DNA of 64,000 nt from Paludibacteraceae bacterium (GCA_017527495.1 JAFXPY010000033.1:1-64000); one strand, 5' to 3'. Numbered from the stretch's first letter, positions 24,727 to 33,863 are shown. The notes: generated by a model not told the origin, from the letters alone. A program made the numbers and translations.

Positions 24727-25336
24727 AAGCAACAACAATCACTTTATCATCATAACCAATAGAGTTGAGATGTATGTTTTGAGAAAATCCAACTGAGCCA
24801 TAAAAATTCGATGAAATCGAGTATTTTTTTATTTCTATTGTGTTTTTGAAGTCAAGGGCTTTTTCTCCTATTAATTTATAAATAGCCTCTTTGCCACACC
24901 AGCAAATTGTTGCATTGGTAGCTATGTCAGTGCTTGAGTTTAGCTCTTCAAATTCATTTGGAGTCATAAATCGCTCTGCCAATCGAACAATTCTATCGCT
25001 TACAGGTTCTATGTCAATGCCTATAGGGAAATGGGCTAATCCCACGCAAACAATTTCTTTGCAGTGTGATACGCTGATGTATAGAGCATCGTCTTTTAGC
25101 CAAGGTTTGCCGTTTTCATCGTATTTTATTTCAGGAGTTTTTCCCAACATTCTTTCCAGTAAAAGCATCCATGCTGCAAATTCTTCTTTTCGTTTGGGGC
25201 TTTTGCGTTGAGAGTATATGCCGGCATATTTTAGTGCTAAATCTGTTTTTTCAAATTGTTCTGTAACGCTTGAGTCGAATTTCGAGCAGCAGATAGTTAT
25301 GCCTTCTATGTTGTAACTAAAATCTTTCATTTCCAC
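24710..25336 (-). CDS. 4'-phosphopantetheinyl transferase (Sfp-like)
   Basis: A 208-residue protein of the Sfp/AcpS superfamily. Residues around 110 have 'HFPIGIDIEPVSDRIVRLAERFMTPNEF' (Mg-binding DIE), and around 150 'ATICWCGKEAIYKLIGEKALDFK' (KEA motif). The enzyme moves phosphopantetheine from CoA to carrier proteins. As no synthase is nearby, the target is probably the fatty-acid acyl carrier protein. It overlaps gldD by 10 bases and the GGGP synthase by 17. Confidence 0.9.
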   Translation of the reverse strand: MEMKDFSYNIEGITICCSKFDSSVTEQFEKTDLALKYAGIYSQRKSPKRKEEFAAWMLLLERMLGKTPEIKYDENGKPWLKDDALYISVSHCKEIVCVGLAHFPIGIDIEPVSDRIVRLAERFMTPNEFEELNSSTDIATNATICWCGKEAIYKLIGEKALDFKNTIEIKKYSISSNFYGSVGFSQNIHLNSIGYDDKVIVVAYENKH

Positions 25337-25896
25337 GAGAATGATTCCATTAGTTCAACGATATCTTCTTTTATGTAGTCAATAATAGGACTAAGCGAGT
25401 CTTGATTTGGTGTGCAATTAAAATAGAGAGCACCTCTGAAAAAGTGATTAGTACTATCTGTGATTACAAATTGGCAAGGTGATGCAGTGTTTCCCTCAAT
25501 GTCATAAACAACGGCATAAACTTTTTTCTCTTGATTTTCGTAGCTACGGCATGGAATAGAACTCGCCATGTTGGCATGTTTATACACAAATTTTTCTGCT
25601 TCCTCAGACAGAAGTCCTAAGTTGTTCTCAACAGGCTTATAGCTGCAATGTATGCGCGCATTGTAGTTATTATAATGAATGTCTAACCAGTATTTTTCGT
25701 TTTGCCCGTTTTTGTTTTCAATTGTAGAAATCCTGTTGATGTTGAAACTATATGGAAATCCCGCAGAGTCGAATGTCTCATACACAGGTTCGGGTATTTC
25801 TATGCGTACATATCCATAGGGGTGTGGAGTGTATGTTGTTCCACAGCCTATAAGCAGGAGTGTAGCGAAAAATAATATTATATTATTCCTTTTCAT
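25327..25896 (-). CDS. gldD: Gliding motility lipoprotein GldD
   Basis: A 189-residue lipoprotein: signal MKRNNIILFFATLLLIGC with lipobox LIGC, then 'YTPHPYGYVRIEIPEPVYETFDSAGFPYSFNIN' and 'YWLDIHYNNYNARIHCSYKPV', the standard GldD pattern. GldD is needed for flavobacterial gliding, and mutants also fail in T9SS secretion in some species. The start is at 25894-25896, overlapping the end of gldE by 14 bases. The gldE-gldD order matches that of other Bacteroidetes. Confidence 0.92.
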   Translation of the reverse strand: MKRNNIILFFATLLLIGCGTTYTPHPYGYVRIEIPEPVYETFDSAGFPYSFNINRISTIENKNGQNEKYWLDIHYNNYNARIHCSYKPVENNLGLLSEEAEKFVYKHANMASSIPCRSYENQEKKVYAVVYDIEGNTASPCQFVITDSTNHFFRGALYFNCTPNQDSLSPIIDYIKEDIVELMESFSWK

Positions 25897-27190
25897 CGGT
25901 GTTGTCGTTGATATGTAGTCTGATGTTTTTGATTTTCCGTTTGTCCACACCAGTTATTGTGAACGAATAGTTGCGGTAGTTGATGACCTCGCCTTTCTTT
26001 GGTAGCTCTCCTCGAATTTCGAGTATCAGCCCTGCAAGAGTTTCTACTTCAGACGAGAACTTGTCAAACACTTCGCTATCAATGCCTGTAACCTTGTAGA
26101 AGTCGTTCAGAAGTATCTGAGCTGCAAAATCGAATGTGTTATCGTCAATTTGTGTGTACAGACGCTCATCTTCGTCGTATTCATCGCTTATGTCACCAAC
26201 AACTTCTTCCAAAATATCTTCCAAGGTAATTAGTCCTGACGTCCCGCCATATTCATCAACAACAATGGCAAGGTGCATCTTGTTTTCTTGAAACTCGTCT
26301 AACAAATCGCGCAAGCGTTTGCTCTCAGGAACGAAATAAGCCTGACGCATCAATGTTTGCCATTTGAAATTTGATGGTTTGTCCAGATAAGCAATCAAGT
26401 CTTTGCTGAAAACTATTCCTTTTATATTGTCCATTGATTCTGAATAGACCGGAATACGCGAATAGCCACTTTCTTTCACAAGTTTCAGTAAATCTGCAAA
26501 GCTACTACGCACATCAATGCCCACAATGTCTAAGCGACTATGCATTACATCAACTACACATTTATTTCCAAAGCTGGCTATGCCTTCAAGCATTTCTTTG
26601 TCTTTCTCATTGCCTATATTGGTCAGTTCGATGGCTTGTGACAACTCATCCATTGTTATATCGTTGCCGGAATGATGAACATCAACACTATCGAATACTC
26701 TGCTACTCTTAACCAATAGCGATGAAAACGGGTAAAAAGTATATACCATTGCTCGCAGTAATCCGGAAAAACGATTGACAATAACCATTTTGTTGGCAGC
26801 TGCATAGAGTTTTGGAGTAATCTCGCAAAAAAGCAAAAGCAGAAATGTGATAAGCACAGAATCAATGATGAAGCCAAGGACAACATGTTCTGAGAAATCA
26901 AACAAACAACTTACAACATACGCAAGCAGTAGAGTAATGATGATGTTGACAAAATTGTTTACAATCAGTATTGTGGCAAGAAGTCTTTTTCGGTCATTAA
27001 GCAACCATAGAGCTGTGTCGTTTGGAGAGTCGCTTTCGCGCAAAAGCGTAATGTCTGATGCTGATAGAGAGAAAAAAGCATTTTCTGACGATGACACTAC
27101 AGCAGATAGCCAAAAACATATAGCTATAATTACAAGACAGACCCAAAAAGTCCAACTCAAACTGATATGTAGAATAGAAAGTATAATCAT
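25883..27190 (-). CDS. gldE: Gliding motility-associated protein GldE (CNNM/CorC-like)
   Basis: A 435-residue membrane protein. A DUF21 (CNNM) domain with four transmembrane segments occupies residues about 1-165, a CBS pair about 195-315 ('ESGYSRIPVYSESMDNIKGIV', 'VVDEYGGTSGLITLEDILEEVVGDISDEYD'), and a CorC-type domain the end. Such proteins are thought to transport Mg2+ or other ions; GldE supports GldD. The promoter lies at 27220-27251. It heads the five-gene unit gldE-gldD-PPTase-GGGPS-tadA. Confidence 0.9.
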   Translation of the reverse strand: MIILSILHISLSWTFWVCLVIIAICFWLSAVVSSSENAFFSLSASDITLLRESDSPNDTALWLLNDRKRLLATILIVNNFVNIIITLLLAYVVSCLFDFSEHVVLGFIIDSVLITFLLLLFCEITPKLYAAANKMVIVNRFSGLLRAMVYTFYPFSSLLVKSSRVFDSVDVHHSGNDITMDELSQAIELTNIGNEKDKEMLEGIASFGNKCVVDVMHSRLDIVGIDVRSSFADLLKLVKESGYSRIPVYSESMDNIKGIVFSKDLIAYLDKPSNFKWQTLMRQAYFVPESKRLRDLLDEFQENKMHLAIVVDEYGGTSGLITLEDILEEVVGDISDEYDEDERLYTQIDDNTFDFAAQILLNDFYKVTGIDSEVFDKFSSEVETLAGLILEIRGELPKKGEVINYRNYSFTITGVDKRKIKNIRLHINDNTDEKE

Positions 27191-27219
27191 TTACTCAAAA
27201 ATCCAAAGATTACAAATTG

Positions 27220-27251
27220 CAAAATTACAAAAAAAAAGTAAAATAATCAAA
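27220..27251 (-). promoter_or_regulatory. Promoter of the gldE operon
   Basis: The minus-strand -33 TTTG (27248-27251) and -7 TAATTTTG (27220-27227) are 20 bases apart. Confidence 0.7.
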
Positions 27252-27371
27252 TCAAGACAATTTTTTTATCTCAATAAGAAAGTTGAGTCAAGTCTGTTTA
27301 ACTATATCTTTTTACTAAAGTTTCCCACATTGTTCTGAGTATTTAATAAATATCAATCCTCCATCGTTCTT

Positions 27372-27552
27372 CAACCGCTTTAGCGGTTACATATTAAAAT
27401 GCAACTGAATAAATTTGAATATTAGACAATGTGCAACCACTCGTGGTTGTTTTGTTTGTATTCTTGATTGTATCTATTAATATGCAACGGCTAACGCCGT
27501 TGTACGCCGAAATATTAAAATGTGAAACTTGAATATGTAACGGTTACGCCGT
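27372..27552. repeat. Array of four short palindromes in the gldE/manC gap
   Basis: The palindromes are CAACCGC-TTTA-GCGGTTAC (27372-27390), CAACCAC-TC-GTGGTTG (27434-27449), CAACGGC-TAAC-GCCGTTG (27485-27502) and a weaker ACGG-TTACG-CCGT (27540-27552). Spacing is about 50-60 bases, and the spacer word ATATTAAAATG recurs at 27391-27401 and about 27512-27522. The 538-base interval between gldE and manC holds nothing else but the gldE promoter. It resembles REP-like intergenic repeats of Bacteroidetes; no Y1 transposase is in the window. Confidence 0.7.
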
Positions 27553-27727
27553 AGTTTTAGTAAGTGGGAAATTTCAATCTTTTTATTTAATCTTGTTGTA
27601 ATGGTTGTTCGGATGTATGCTGATAGTAAAGTTTTTTTAGGTTTTTTGCATAAATTAGACAAAAATTTGCCAAATCTAAAAAAAAGTAGTAATTTAGCGC
27701 ACTAAAATGTGAAAAATGCAAATTACA

Positions 27728-28816
27728 ATGGAAAACATCGAAAACAATTATTGCGTAATTATGGCAGGCGGAGTAGGAAGCCGTTTTTGGCCTTATAGTA
27801 CAAACGATAAACCAAAGCAGTTTCTTGATTTCTTTGGGACGGGTCAATCTTTAATTCAAATGACAGTAAATCGTTTCAAGACTCTTGTTCCAATGGAAAA
27901 TATTTACATTGTGACCAATGAGCATTATAAGCAAATCGTAAAACAGCAGCTGCCACTGCTGTCTGATAGTCAGATTCTTTTAGAACCGACACGTCGAAAC
28001 ACTGCTCCATGCATAGCATACGCCACAGCAAAGATCAAAGCTATAACGCCTAAGGCAAATATAATTACAGCTCCTTCAGACCATTTGATACTGAATGAAC
28101 AACAATTCATCAACACTATTGAGAGTGGTCTAAAATATGTAGAAGAGCATAATGATTTGCTCACGATAGGTATCAAACCTACGCGCCCGGAAACAGGCTA
28201 TGGATATATTCAGATTGACAATAATGAGAACGACGAGGCAATAAAAACTGTTAAAACTTTCACCGAAAAACCTAATCTTGAATTGGCAAAAGTGTTCTAT
28301 GAAAGCGGAGAATTTTTGTGGAATGCCGGAATTTTCTTATGGAATCTACAGACTATTGATTCTGCTTTAAACGCCTATCAGCCCAAGATACAAGAAATTT
28401 TTGGACAGATAGCGCCTATGCTAAACACTCAAAATGAGCAAAGTGTTATTCAACAAAAATTTCCTGAATGTCCGAATATATCAATAGATTATGGAGTGCT
28501 GGAAAAAGCCAATAATGTGGCAGTTATGTCTGCCGAATTTGGTTGGTCTGATTTAGGAACATGGGGTTCGTTGTATGAATTATCCGGAAAAGATGAAAAT
28601 CAAAATGTAACACTCAACTGCAAAGCAGAATATTATGGCAGCAAAAGAAATATAGTTGCGTTGCCAAAAGGTAAACTTGCAGTAATTGAGGGATTAGAAG
28701 ATTATATCGTGGCGGAAGAAAATGATGTGTTGCTCATTTGCCCAAAGCCTGAAGAGCAAAATATTCGTCAGATAGTAAATGATGTACAAATAAAATACGA
28801 AGGCAAATACAATTGA
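27728..28816 (+). CDS. manC: Mannose-1-phosphate guanylyltransferase
   Basis: A 362-residue nucleotidyltransferase making GDP-mannose for surface glycans. The signature 'CVIMAGGVGSRFWPYSTNDKPKQFLDFFG' is the GTP-binding loop, followed by 'EPTRRNTAPCIAYA', 'APSDHLILNE', 'FTEKPN' and 'EFLWNAGIFLWN'. It lacks the C-terminal isomerase of bifunctional ManC/AlgA proteins. ATG 27728 is used, with 27716 as an alternative. A weak -7 box (TAATTTAG near 27690) has one mismatch. The marC stop/start spacing suggests co-transcription. Confidence 0.9.
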   Translation: MENIENNYCVIMAGGVGSRFWPYSTNDKPKQFLDFFGTGQSLIQMTVNRFKTLVPMENIYIVTNEHYKQIVKQQLPLLSDSQILLEPTRRNTAPCIAYATAKIKAITPKANIITAPSDHLILNEQQFINTIESGLKYVEEHNDLLTIGIKPTRPETGYGYIQIDNNENDEAIKTVKTFTEKPNLELAKVFYESGEFLWNAGIFLWNLQTIDSALNAYQPKIQEIFGQIAPMLNTQNEQSVIQQKFPECPNISIDYGVLEKANNVAVMSAEFGWSDLGTWGSLYELSGKDENQNVTLNCKAEYYGSKRNIVALPKGKLAVIEGLEDYIVAEENDVLLICPKPEEQNIRQIVNDVQIKYEGKYN

Positions 28817-28818
28817 TT

Positions 28819-29529
28819 ATGAAGGATTTAGGATTTAGTTTTTTTGAAATAGGTAGTGCATTTGTTGTTCTTTTCGGTATAATCGATGCTCTTGGCTCTA
28901 TACCAATCATCCTTTCCATAAAACAAAAGGAGCCGATCAATGCCGGCAGGACAGTGAATGTTGCACTCGCCATATTGCTTATCTTTTTCTTTGCGGGCGA
29001 GTGGATGCTTAATTTCCTTGGTGTTGACATCAAGTCGTTTGCCGTTGCCGGTGCTTTGATTCTTTTTTTGATGGCACTGGAGATGTTGCTTGACATAGAG
29101 ATATTCAAGAATAAAGGTCCGGAAGGCAGTGCATCAATCATTCCTTTGGCGTTTCCGCTGATTGCCGGTCCCGGTACTTTTGCCGTATTGATCTCTTTGC
29201 AATCAATGTACCACTCAATAAATATTGTTATAGCTCTGCTCTTGAACATGCTATGGGTTTATATCGTAATTAAATCAACAGATAAAATAGAGAAACTCAT
29301 TGGCGAAGGAGGTATATATATATTGAGAAAATTCTTTGGACTCATATTGCTTGCAATGTCAGTGAAAATGTTTACAACAAATTTGAGCCAGCTTGTTTCT
29401 TTGGTAAAAAAAACATTCGTTAATCCTCAAGAGCAAATTGCTCAAATTTCCGATTCCATCGCTGCTGAAGTGCAAGATTCAATCGGTATAGATTCTATAA
29501 ATACAATCATAGATACAATAACAAAATAA
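28819..29529 (+). CDS. MarC-family membrane protein
   Basis: A 236-residue protein with six hydrophobic helices: 'AFVVLFGIIDALGSIPIIL' at the start, then 'AGALILFLMALEMLL' and 'IPLAFPLIAGPGTFAVLISL', the core motifs of MarC/NAAT proteins. The first members were linked to antibiotic resistance in E. coli, a claim later withdrawn, so the substrate is open. The C-terminal tail of about 40 residues is hydrophilic and unusual. It starts 2 bases after the manC stop and ends exactly before the metallophosphoesterase gene. Confidence 0.88.
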   Translation: MKDLGFSFFEIGSAFVVLFGIIDALGSIPIILSIKQKEPINAGRTVNVALAILLIFFFAGEWMLNFLGVDIKSFAVAGALILFLMALEMLLDIEIFKNKGPEGSASIIPLAFPLIAGPGTFAVLISLQSMYHSINIVIALLLNMLWVYIVIKSTDKIEKLIGEGGIYILRKFFGLILLAMSVKMFTTNLSQLVSLVKKTFVNPQEQIAQISDSIAAEVQDSIGIDSINTIIDTITK

Positions 29530-31446
29530 ATGTCCTCTATTATGAAATCAAAATCTATCGTTGCTGTTATGTTAGTTGCAACAACAATGCTTAGTGCCCA
29601 AACAATAACAACCGTCAAACCAAGTTATGAAGTTGGCGAACAGGTGGTTATTGACTTCAAGCAGGTGCCAATTGGCTCAAATCTGTATTTATACCAAAAT
29701 TATTCACTTGTGCCTAATGTTGTGTGCAAAGAGAATATAACTCAAACCGATGACAAACTTGTGTCTTCTGTTCTTGAATCCGGCATTTATGAAGCCGTAT
29801 CTGAATTTAATTCAGAAAAAGCAAATTCAGCGCAATTTGTTGTAAAACAGCCAAATCAAACATCTAACGATGCTCTGAAAATATTTCTCGCAACGGATAT
29901 TCACGTCATGGCAAAAAGTCTGGTCATCAATCAAGGCTCTGCCTACAATAATGCTATGGCAAGTAATCGTAAGTTGCTGGGACAAAGTGAGGATGTTTTC
30001 TTTCAAATTATTGACACAATTTTAAGTCAAAAACCCGATATCGTTCTGCTTCCTGGTGACTTAACCAAAGATGGAGAAAAAATATCTCATGAGGTTGTGG
30101 TTAAAGGACTTAATATGCTTAAACAAAACGGAATAACAGTGCTTGTAATACCGGGAAATCATGATTATCGCAGTACAAGTTCTGTTGCATACGATGGAGA
30201 GCAAACTATTGTAACGCCAACTATAACCGAATCTGAATTTAAAGAGATCTATAAAGATTTTGGCTACGACGACAGCTTTGCGGTACAAGATACTTCTTCA
30301 CTATCGTATTATTGCGATGCTTTTCCGAGTTTGAGAATAATAGGTATTGATGCCACTCGCGATAGGGAAAATCAAGTAAAGCAATTAGGCGATGCGTCAA
30401 ATAAAACATTTAGCGACGGATTGATGAGGCCTAATACATTGCAATTCGTTCTTGATGCGGCTGATCAAGCTGCCGATAGCGGGCGAAATTGTATCGTTAT
30501 GATGCACCATCAAATGCTTCAACACTTCACCAACCAAGAAAAGATATTCAGCTCTGCCACAATACAACAGGGTGATTCAATTGCTCGCCTTTTTGCTAAG
30601 CATAATATTCATATTGTCTTTACAGGACACATGCATATCAACAACATCTCTAAAATCTACAATCGCGAGCAGGGATTGGATAGTCTTGTAGAGATATCAA
30701 CAGGCTCAACAATTGAATATCCCGGTTGTTTCAGAACGATAACAATCAATCCGCAGCGCAACCTTATTAATATAAGTACGCAACTTATAAAAAACACCGC
30801 CTTGAACGAAAATTATATCAAATATGCTCAAGATGAACTCGCTTCGCATACAGAAGTCCTTTGGGGGCCAATGTCAAATATGATATGGGCTAACCTCAAA
30901 AACCTTAGAAACAATAATTCTTTAGGTGCAGTTCCGCCATTTAGTACATTCTTTGACCTTCTAATCAACAATCAAAGTACTTATTCGCCAATGGCATACG
31001 AATATCTCAAAGAGCCGGTGAAACTGACAATGCTTACAGCAAGCGAAGCCAATGAGAATTATAAAAAGACAGAAATCATTACCAATATGTTGTCAGAACA
31101 AACATTGGCTTTTTGTAAAGACGTAATGACAAGTAATGGTTTCCCTACACCACAAATACAAGTAGTGCAAAATCTATTGAAATCAACAACAAACAAGATG
31201 TATGAAGACTATCTGAAAAGTTTGCTCAAAGATTGTACATATTGCAAAACAGAAGATGAAAACACTACTAACGACTTGTTTGTTGATTTGCATATAAAAA
31301 CTCCATCTATAACATCAAACAATGTGGTTGAGCAAAAGAAAGAAGATGACAACAATTACTACGATATTTTAGGGAGGAAATACACAAGTCGTCCAACAAA
31401 ACAAGGTATTTATCTTCACAATGGAGAAAAAATTTATATCAAATAA
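29530..31446 (+). CDS. Exported calcineurin-like metallophosphoesterase
   Basis: A 638-residue protein with signal peptide (MSSIMKSKSIVAVMLVATTMLSAQT) and an N-terminal Ig-like stretch (25-105). The metallophosphoesterase core has 'ATDIHVMAK' (DxH), 'LLPGDLTKDGEKISH' (GDx2), 'VIPGNHDYR' (GNHD), 'VMMHHQML' and 'VFTGHMHINN' (GHxH). The end 'YYDILGRKYTSRPTKQGIYLHNGEKIYIK' looks like the last half of a T9SS type A signal ('YDxxGRK...GIYxxNGxK'), but the preceding beta-strands are not convincing. The substrate is unknown. It is in line with manC-marC and followed 20 bases later by rpiB. Confidence 0.85.
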   Translation: MSSIMKSKSIVAVMLVATTMLSAQTITTVKPSYEVGEQVVIDFKQVPIGSNLYLYQNYSLVPNVVCKENITQTDDKLVSSVLESGIYEAVSEFNSEKANSAQFVVKQPNQTSNDALKIFLATDIHVMAKSLVINQGSAYNNAMASNRKLLGQSEDVFFQIIDTILSQKPDIVLLPGDLTKDGEKISHEVVVKGLNMLKQNGITVLVIPGNHDYRSTSSVAYDGEQTIVTPTITESEFKEIYKDFGYDDSFAVQDTSSLSYYCDAFPSLRIIGIDATRDRENQVKQLGDASNKTFSDGLMRPNTLQFVLDAADQAADSGRNCIVMMHHQMLQHFTNQEKIFSSATIQQGDSIARLFAKHNIHIVFTGHMHINNISKIYNREQGLDSLVEISTGSTIEYPGCFRTITINPQRNLINISTQLIKNTALNENYIKYAQDELASHTEVLWGPMSNMIWANLKNLRNNNSLGAVPPFSTFFDLLINNQSTYSPMAYEYLKEPVKLTMLTASEANENYKKTEIITNMLSEQTLAFCKDVMTSNGFPTPQIQVVQNLLKSTTNKMYEDYLKSLLKDCTYCKTEDENTTNDLFVDLHIKTPSITSNNVVEQKKEDDNNYYDILGRKYTSRPTKQGIYLHNGEKIYIK

Positions 31447-31466
31447 CCATCAAAAAAAGTTCAAAT

Positions 31467-31919
31467 ATGAAACCAATAAAAGATTTATCTATTGTGCTTG
31501 CAAGCGACCACGCCGGTTACAAACTCAAGCTTAAAGTAATTGAACATCTCAAAGAATTAGGATGTACTCAAATAACAGATTGTGGTTGTTACAGCACCGA
31601 GTCATGCGATTATCCTGATTTTGCGCACCCAATGGCAACCGCCGTTGAAACGCAGAAAGCTGATTATGGCATAGCTATATGTTCCACTGGAAACGGAATC
31701 AATATGACAGCCAACCACCACCAAGGCATACGTGCAGCCTTATGCTGGATGCCGGAATTAGCAAAACTTGCACGAGAACATAATAATGCTAATGTGCTCA
31801 CTTTGCCGGCGAACTATATTTCAGAGCATCTTGCATACGAAACGCTTGAAACATTCTTTGCAACAGATTTCGCGGGTGGACGCCATCAACGTAGAATAGA
31901 TAAAATACCGGTAAGATAG
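31467..31919 (+). CDS. rpiB: Ribose-5-phosphate isomerase B
   Basis: A 150-residue RpiB/LacAB-fold protein, full length. Features are 'VLASDHAGYKLKLKVIEHLKELG', 'TDCGCYSTESCDYPDFAHPMA', 'GIAICSTGNGINMTANHHQGIRAALCW' and 'REHNNANVLTLPANYIS'. The catalytic Cys in ICSTGNGI and the Asp/His pair near the start are present. It interconverts ribose-5-P and ribulose-5-P in the pentose phosphate pathway. An intrinsic terminator follows at 31939-31984. Confidence 0.93.
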   Translation: MKPIKDLSIVLASDHAGYKLKLKVIEHLKELGCTQITDCGCYSTESCDYPDFAHPMATAVETQKADYGIAICSTGNGINMTANHHQGIRAALCWMPELAKLAREHNNANVLTLPANYISEHLAYETLETFFATDFAGGRHQRRIDKIPVR

Positions 31920-31938
31920 TTATTCCCAATCTTTAATT

Positions 31939-31984
31939 GCCCTATAATTTATCCTTCTTGTGATAATTGTGGGGCTATTTTTTT
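31939..31984 (+). terminator. Terminator after rpiB
   Basis: GCCCTATAATT... (31939 on) pairs with ...AATTGTGGGGC (to 31975) through GC, AU and GU pairs with one bulge, followed by seven T residues. Confidence 0.7.
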
Positions 31985-32102
31985 ACATCACTATATAGTT
32001 ATAAGACTTGATTTTGAAGTAAAAAACACACAACAATAAAAAAATAATATGCAAAAATCAAAAAAAATATCATAAAATTATATAAAATCAAAAAAAAAGT
32101 AT

Positions 32103-32110
32103 TAAATTTG
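32103..32110 (+). promoter_or_regulatory. -7 box of the OmpA/TPR lipoprotein gene
   Basis: TAAATTTG lies 42 bases before ATG 32152 in a 180-base AT-rich gap rich in A-tracts. A clear -33 TTTG is not visible. Confidence 0.5.
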
Positions 32111-32151
32111 CAGACTAAAAGAGAAATATCAACAAAAAAAATTAATAGATT

Positions 32152-33840
32152 ATGAAACAAAAACTATTATTTGCTGCTACATTAGTAATTGCAATGCTAA
32201 TGACAGCTTGTAACGAACCATTGCAACAACCAAGCAATGTAACTTGCAATCCTAACCCTCTTGTTGTCGTAGGTAACAAAGTTGAAGCTAACGTAACAGG
32301 AACATTCCCTGCAAAGCAGTTCAACAAAAAGGGTGTACTTATTGTTACTCCGGTTTTGAAATACAACGGACAAGAGACCCTCGGTAAATCAAGAACTTTT
32401 GTTGGAGAGAAAGCAAAAGTTAGTGGAACTACCGTTCCTTACAAGAAAGGTGGAACTTACACAATCAAAGCTGAGTTTGATTATGTTCCTGAAATGGCCC
32501 AATCAGAACTCTATTTGCGTTTTGAGGCATCAGCCGGCAACAAAACTTATGAAATACCTGATTTGAAAGTTGCTGATGGTATCGTAACAACATGCAAACT
32601 TGCTTCAGCTAATGCAGATGAGCTCGGTCCACAAATCGCAGCTGACAAATTCCAAAGAATTATTGAACAAAAACAAGAAGCTGACATCAAATTCTTGATT
32701 CAACAATCAAATCTTCGCAATGAAGAACTTGCAGGTGCAAAACAATTAGCTTCTGACCTTGTTACAGCAAGCAAAGAAGGTAAAGAAATCAAGTCTGTTG
32801 AAGTTTCAGGTTATGCATCACCGGATGGTGGCGTTGAACTCAACACTAAACTTGCTCAACAACGTCAAGCAAACACAGAAAGCTACCTCAAAAAACAAGC
32901 AAAGAAAAGTAAAGTGAATGTTGATGTTGAATCAAAGACTGTCAATGAAGATTGGGAAGGCTTCCAAAAACTTATGGAAGAATCAAGTATTCAAGACAAA
33001 CAACTTGTATTGAGTGTTCTTGCAATGTACACCGATCCTGAAGAGCGTGAGTCACAAATCAAAAATCTTGCTGCCGTTTATGAGACAATAGCAAAAGACA
33101 TTTTGCCACAACTTCGCCGTTCAAGAATAATCATGACAACAGATCTTATTGGTCGTAGTGATGATGAAATCCTCGCTGTTCTTGACTCAACACCATGTCC
33201 TCTTTCATACGAAGAAGTGCTCTATGCTGCAACATTAGTTGAAGACAATGCAAAGAAACAAGACATCTACAACAAAGCTATTGCTCTCGACGCTAACGAC
33301 TATCGTGCTTACAACAACCTTGCACTTGCTCAATACCAAGCAGGTAACCTCAATGGTGCAAAAGCAAATATAGAGAAAGCACTTCGTCTTGCTGAGAACG
33401 ATGCTGATGTGAACTTCAATGCAGGTCTTATCGCTCTTGCACAAAACGACACAAAGAAAGCAGCTGAATACTTTGGCAAATCAAGTGGAACAAAAGGTAA
33501 CCTCAATGCTGCTCTCGGTACAATGTACACTATCAATGGTGACTACAAGAACGCAAAATCAGCATACGGCAATGCAAAAACTAACAATGCCGCTATTCAA
33601 CAAATTCTTGACGAAAACTACAACGGAGCAAGAGCAACACTCAACTCAATCGCTCAACCTAATGCGCTAACTTTCTACTTGAAAGCTATTGTTGCCGCAA
33701 GAACAAACGATAGAGACAATGTTTATTCAAATCTTCGTTCAGCAATTGCAAAAGATGCTTCATACAAAGCAAAAGCAGCAAAAGACATTGAATTTGCTAA
33801 ATTTGCCGAAGACGAAACATTCCAAGCTATTGTAAAATAA
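32152..33840 (+). CDS. OmpA-like / TPR lipoprotein
   Basis: A 562-residue lipoprotein (signal MKQKLLFAATLVIAMLMTAC, lipidated C20). Residues about 30-160 are a beta-rich N-terminal domain. Residues about 175-285 resemble an OmpA-type peptidoglycan-binding domain ('SVEVSGYASPDGGVELNTKLAQQRQANTESYL'). Residues about 380-560 contain at least three TPR units ('DYRAYNNLALAQYQAGNLNGAKANIEKAL', 'DVNFNAGLIALAQNDTKKAAEYF'). Codon use is strongly biased (CAA, GAA, AAC), which suggests high expression. It is probably an outer-membrane lipoprotein that anchors to peptidoglycan and holds partners through the TPRs. It resembles PorE only in having both domain types; the order differs. Confidence 0.82.
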   Translation: MKQKLLFAATLVIAMLMTACNEPLQQPSNVTCNPNPLVVVGNKVEANVTGTFPAKQFNKKGVLIVTPVLKYNGQETLGKSRTFVGEKAKVSGTTVPYKKGGTYTIKAEFDYVPEMAQSELYLRFEASAGNKTYEIPDLKVADGIVTTCKLASANADELGPQIAADKFQRIIEQKQEADIKFLIQQSNLRNEELAGAKQLASDLVTASKEGKEIKSVEVSGYASPDGGVELNTKLAQQRQANTESYLKKQAKKSKVNVDVESKTVNEDWEGFQKLMEESSIQDKQLVLSVLAMYTDPEERESQIKNLAAVYETIAKDILPQLRRSRIIMTTDLIGRSDDEILAVLDSTPCPLSYEEVLYAATLVEDNAKKQDIYNKAIALDANDYRAYNNLALAQYQAGNLNGAKANIEKALRLAENDADVNFNAGLIALAQNDTKKAAEYFGKSSGTKGNLNAALGTMYTINGDYKNAKSAYGNAKTNNAAIQQILDENYNGARATLNSIAQPNALTFYLKAIVAARTNDRDNVYSNLRSAIAKDASYKAKAAKDIEFAKFAEDETFQAIVK

Positions 33841-33863
33841 AGGTATTTATAATAAACTTTACA

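Noticed and set aside
27372..27552. CRISPR array
   Set aside because: There are only four units, each a palindrome with a different core and no constant repeat; no cas genes are nearby.
27587..27847. 86-residue minus-strand frame before manC
   Set aside because: It overlaps the manC start and has no recognisable features; the gap is explained by the palindromes.
31360..31446. Full T9SS sorting domain on the metallophosphoesterase
   Set aside because: Only the terminal YDxxGRK...GIYxxNGxK part fits; similar tails occur on proteins without proven T9SS export, so it is reported as uncertain only.
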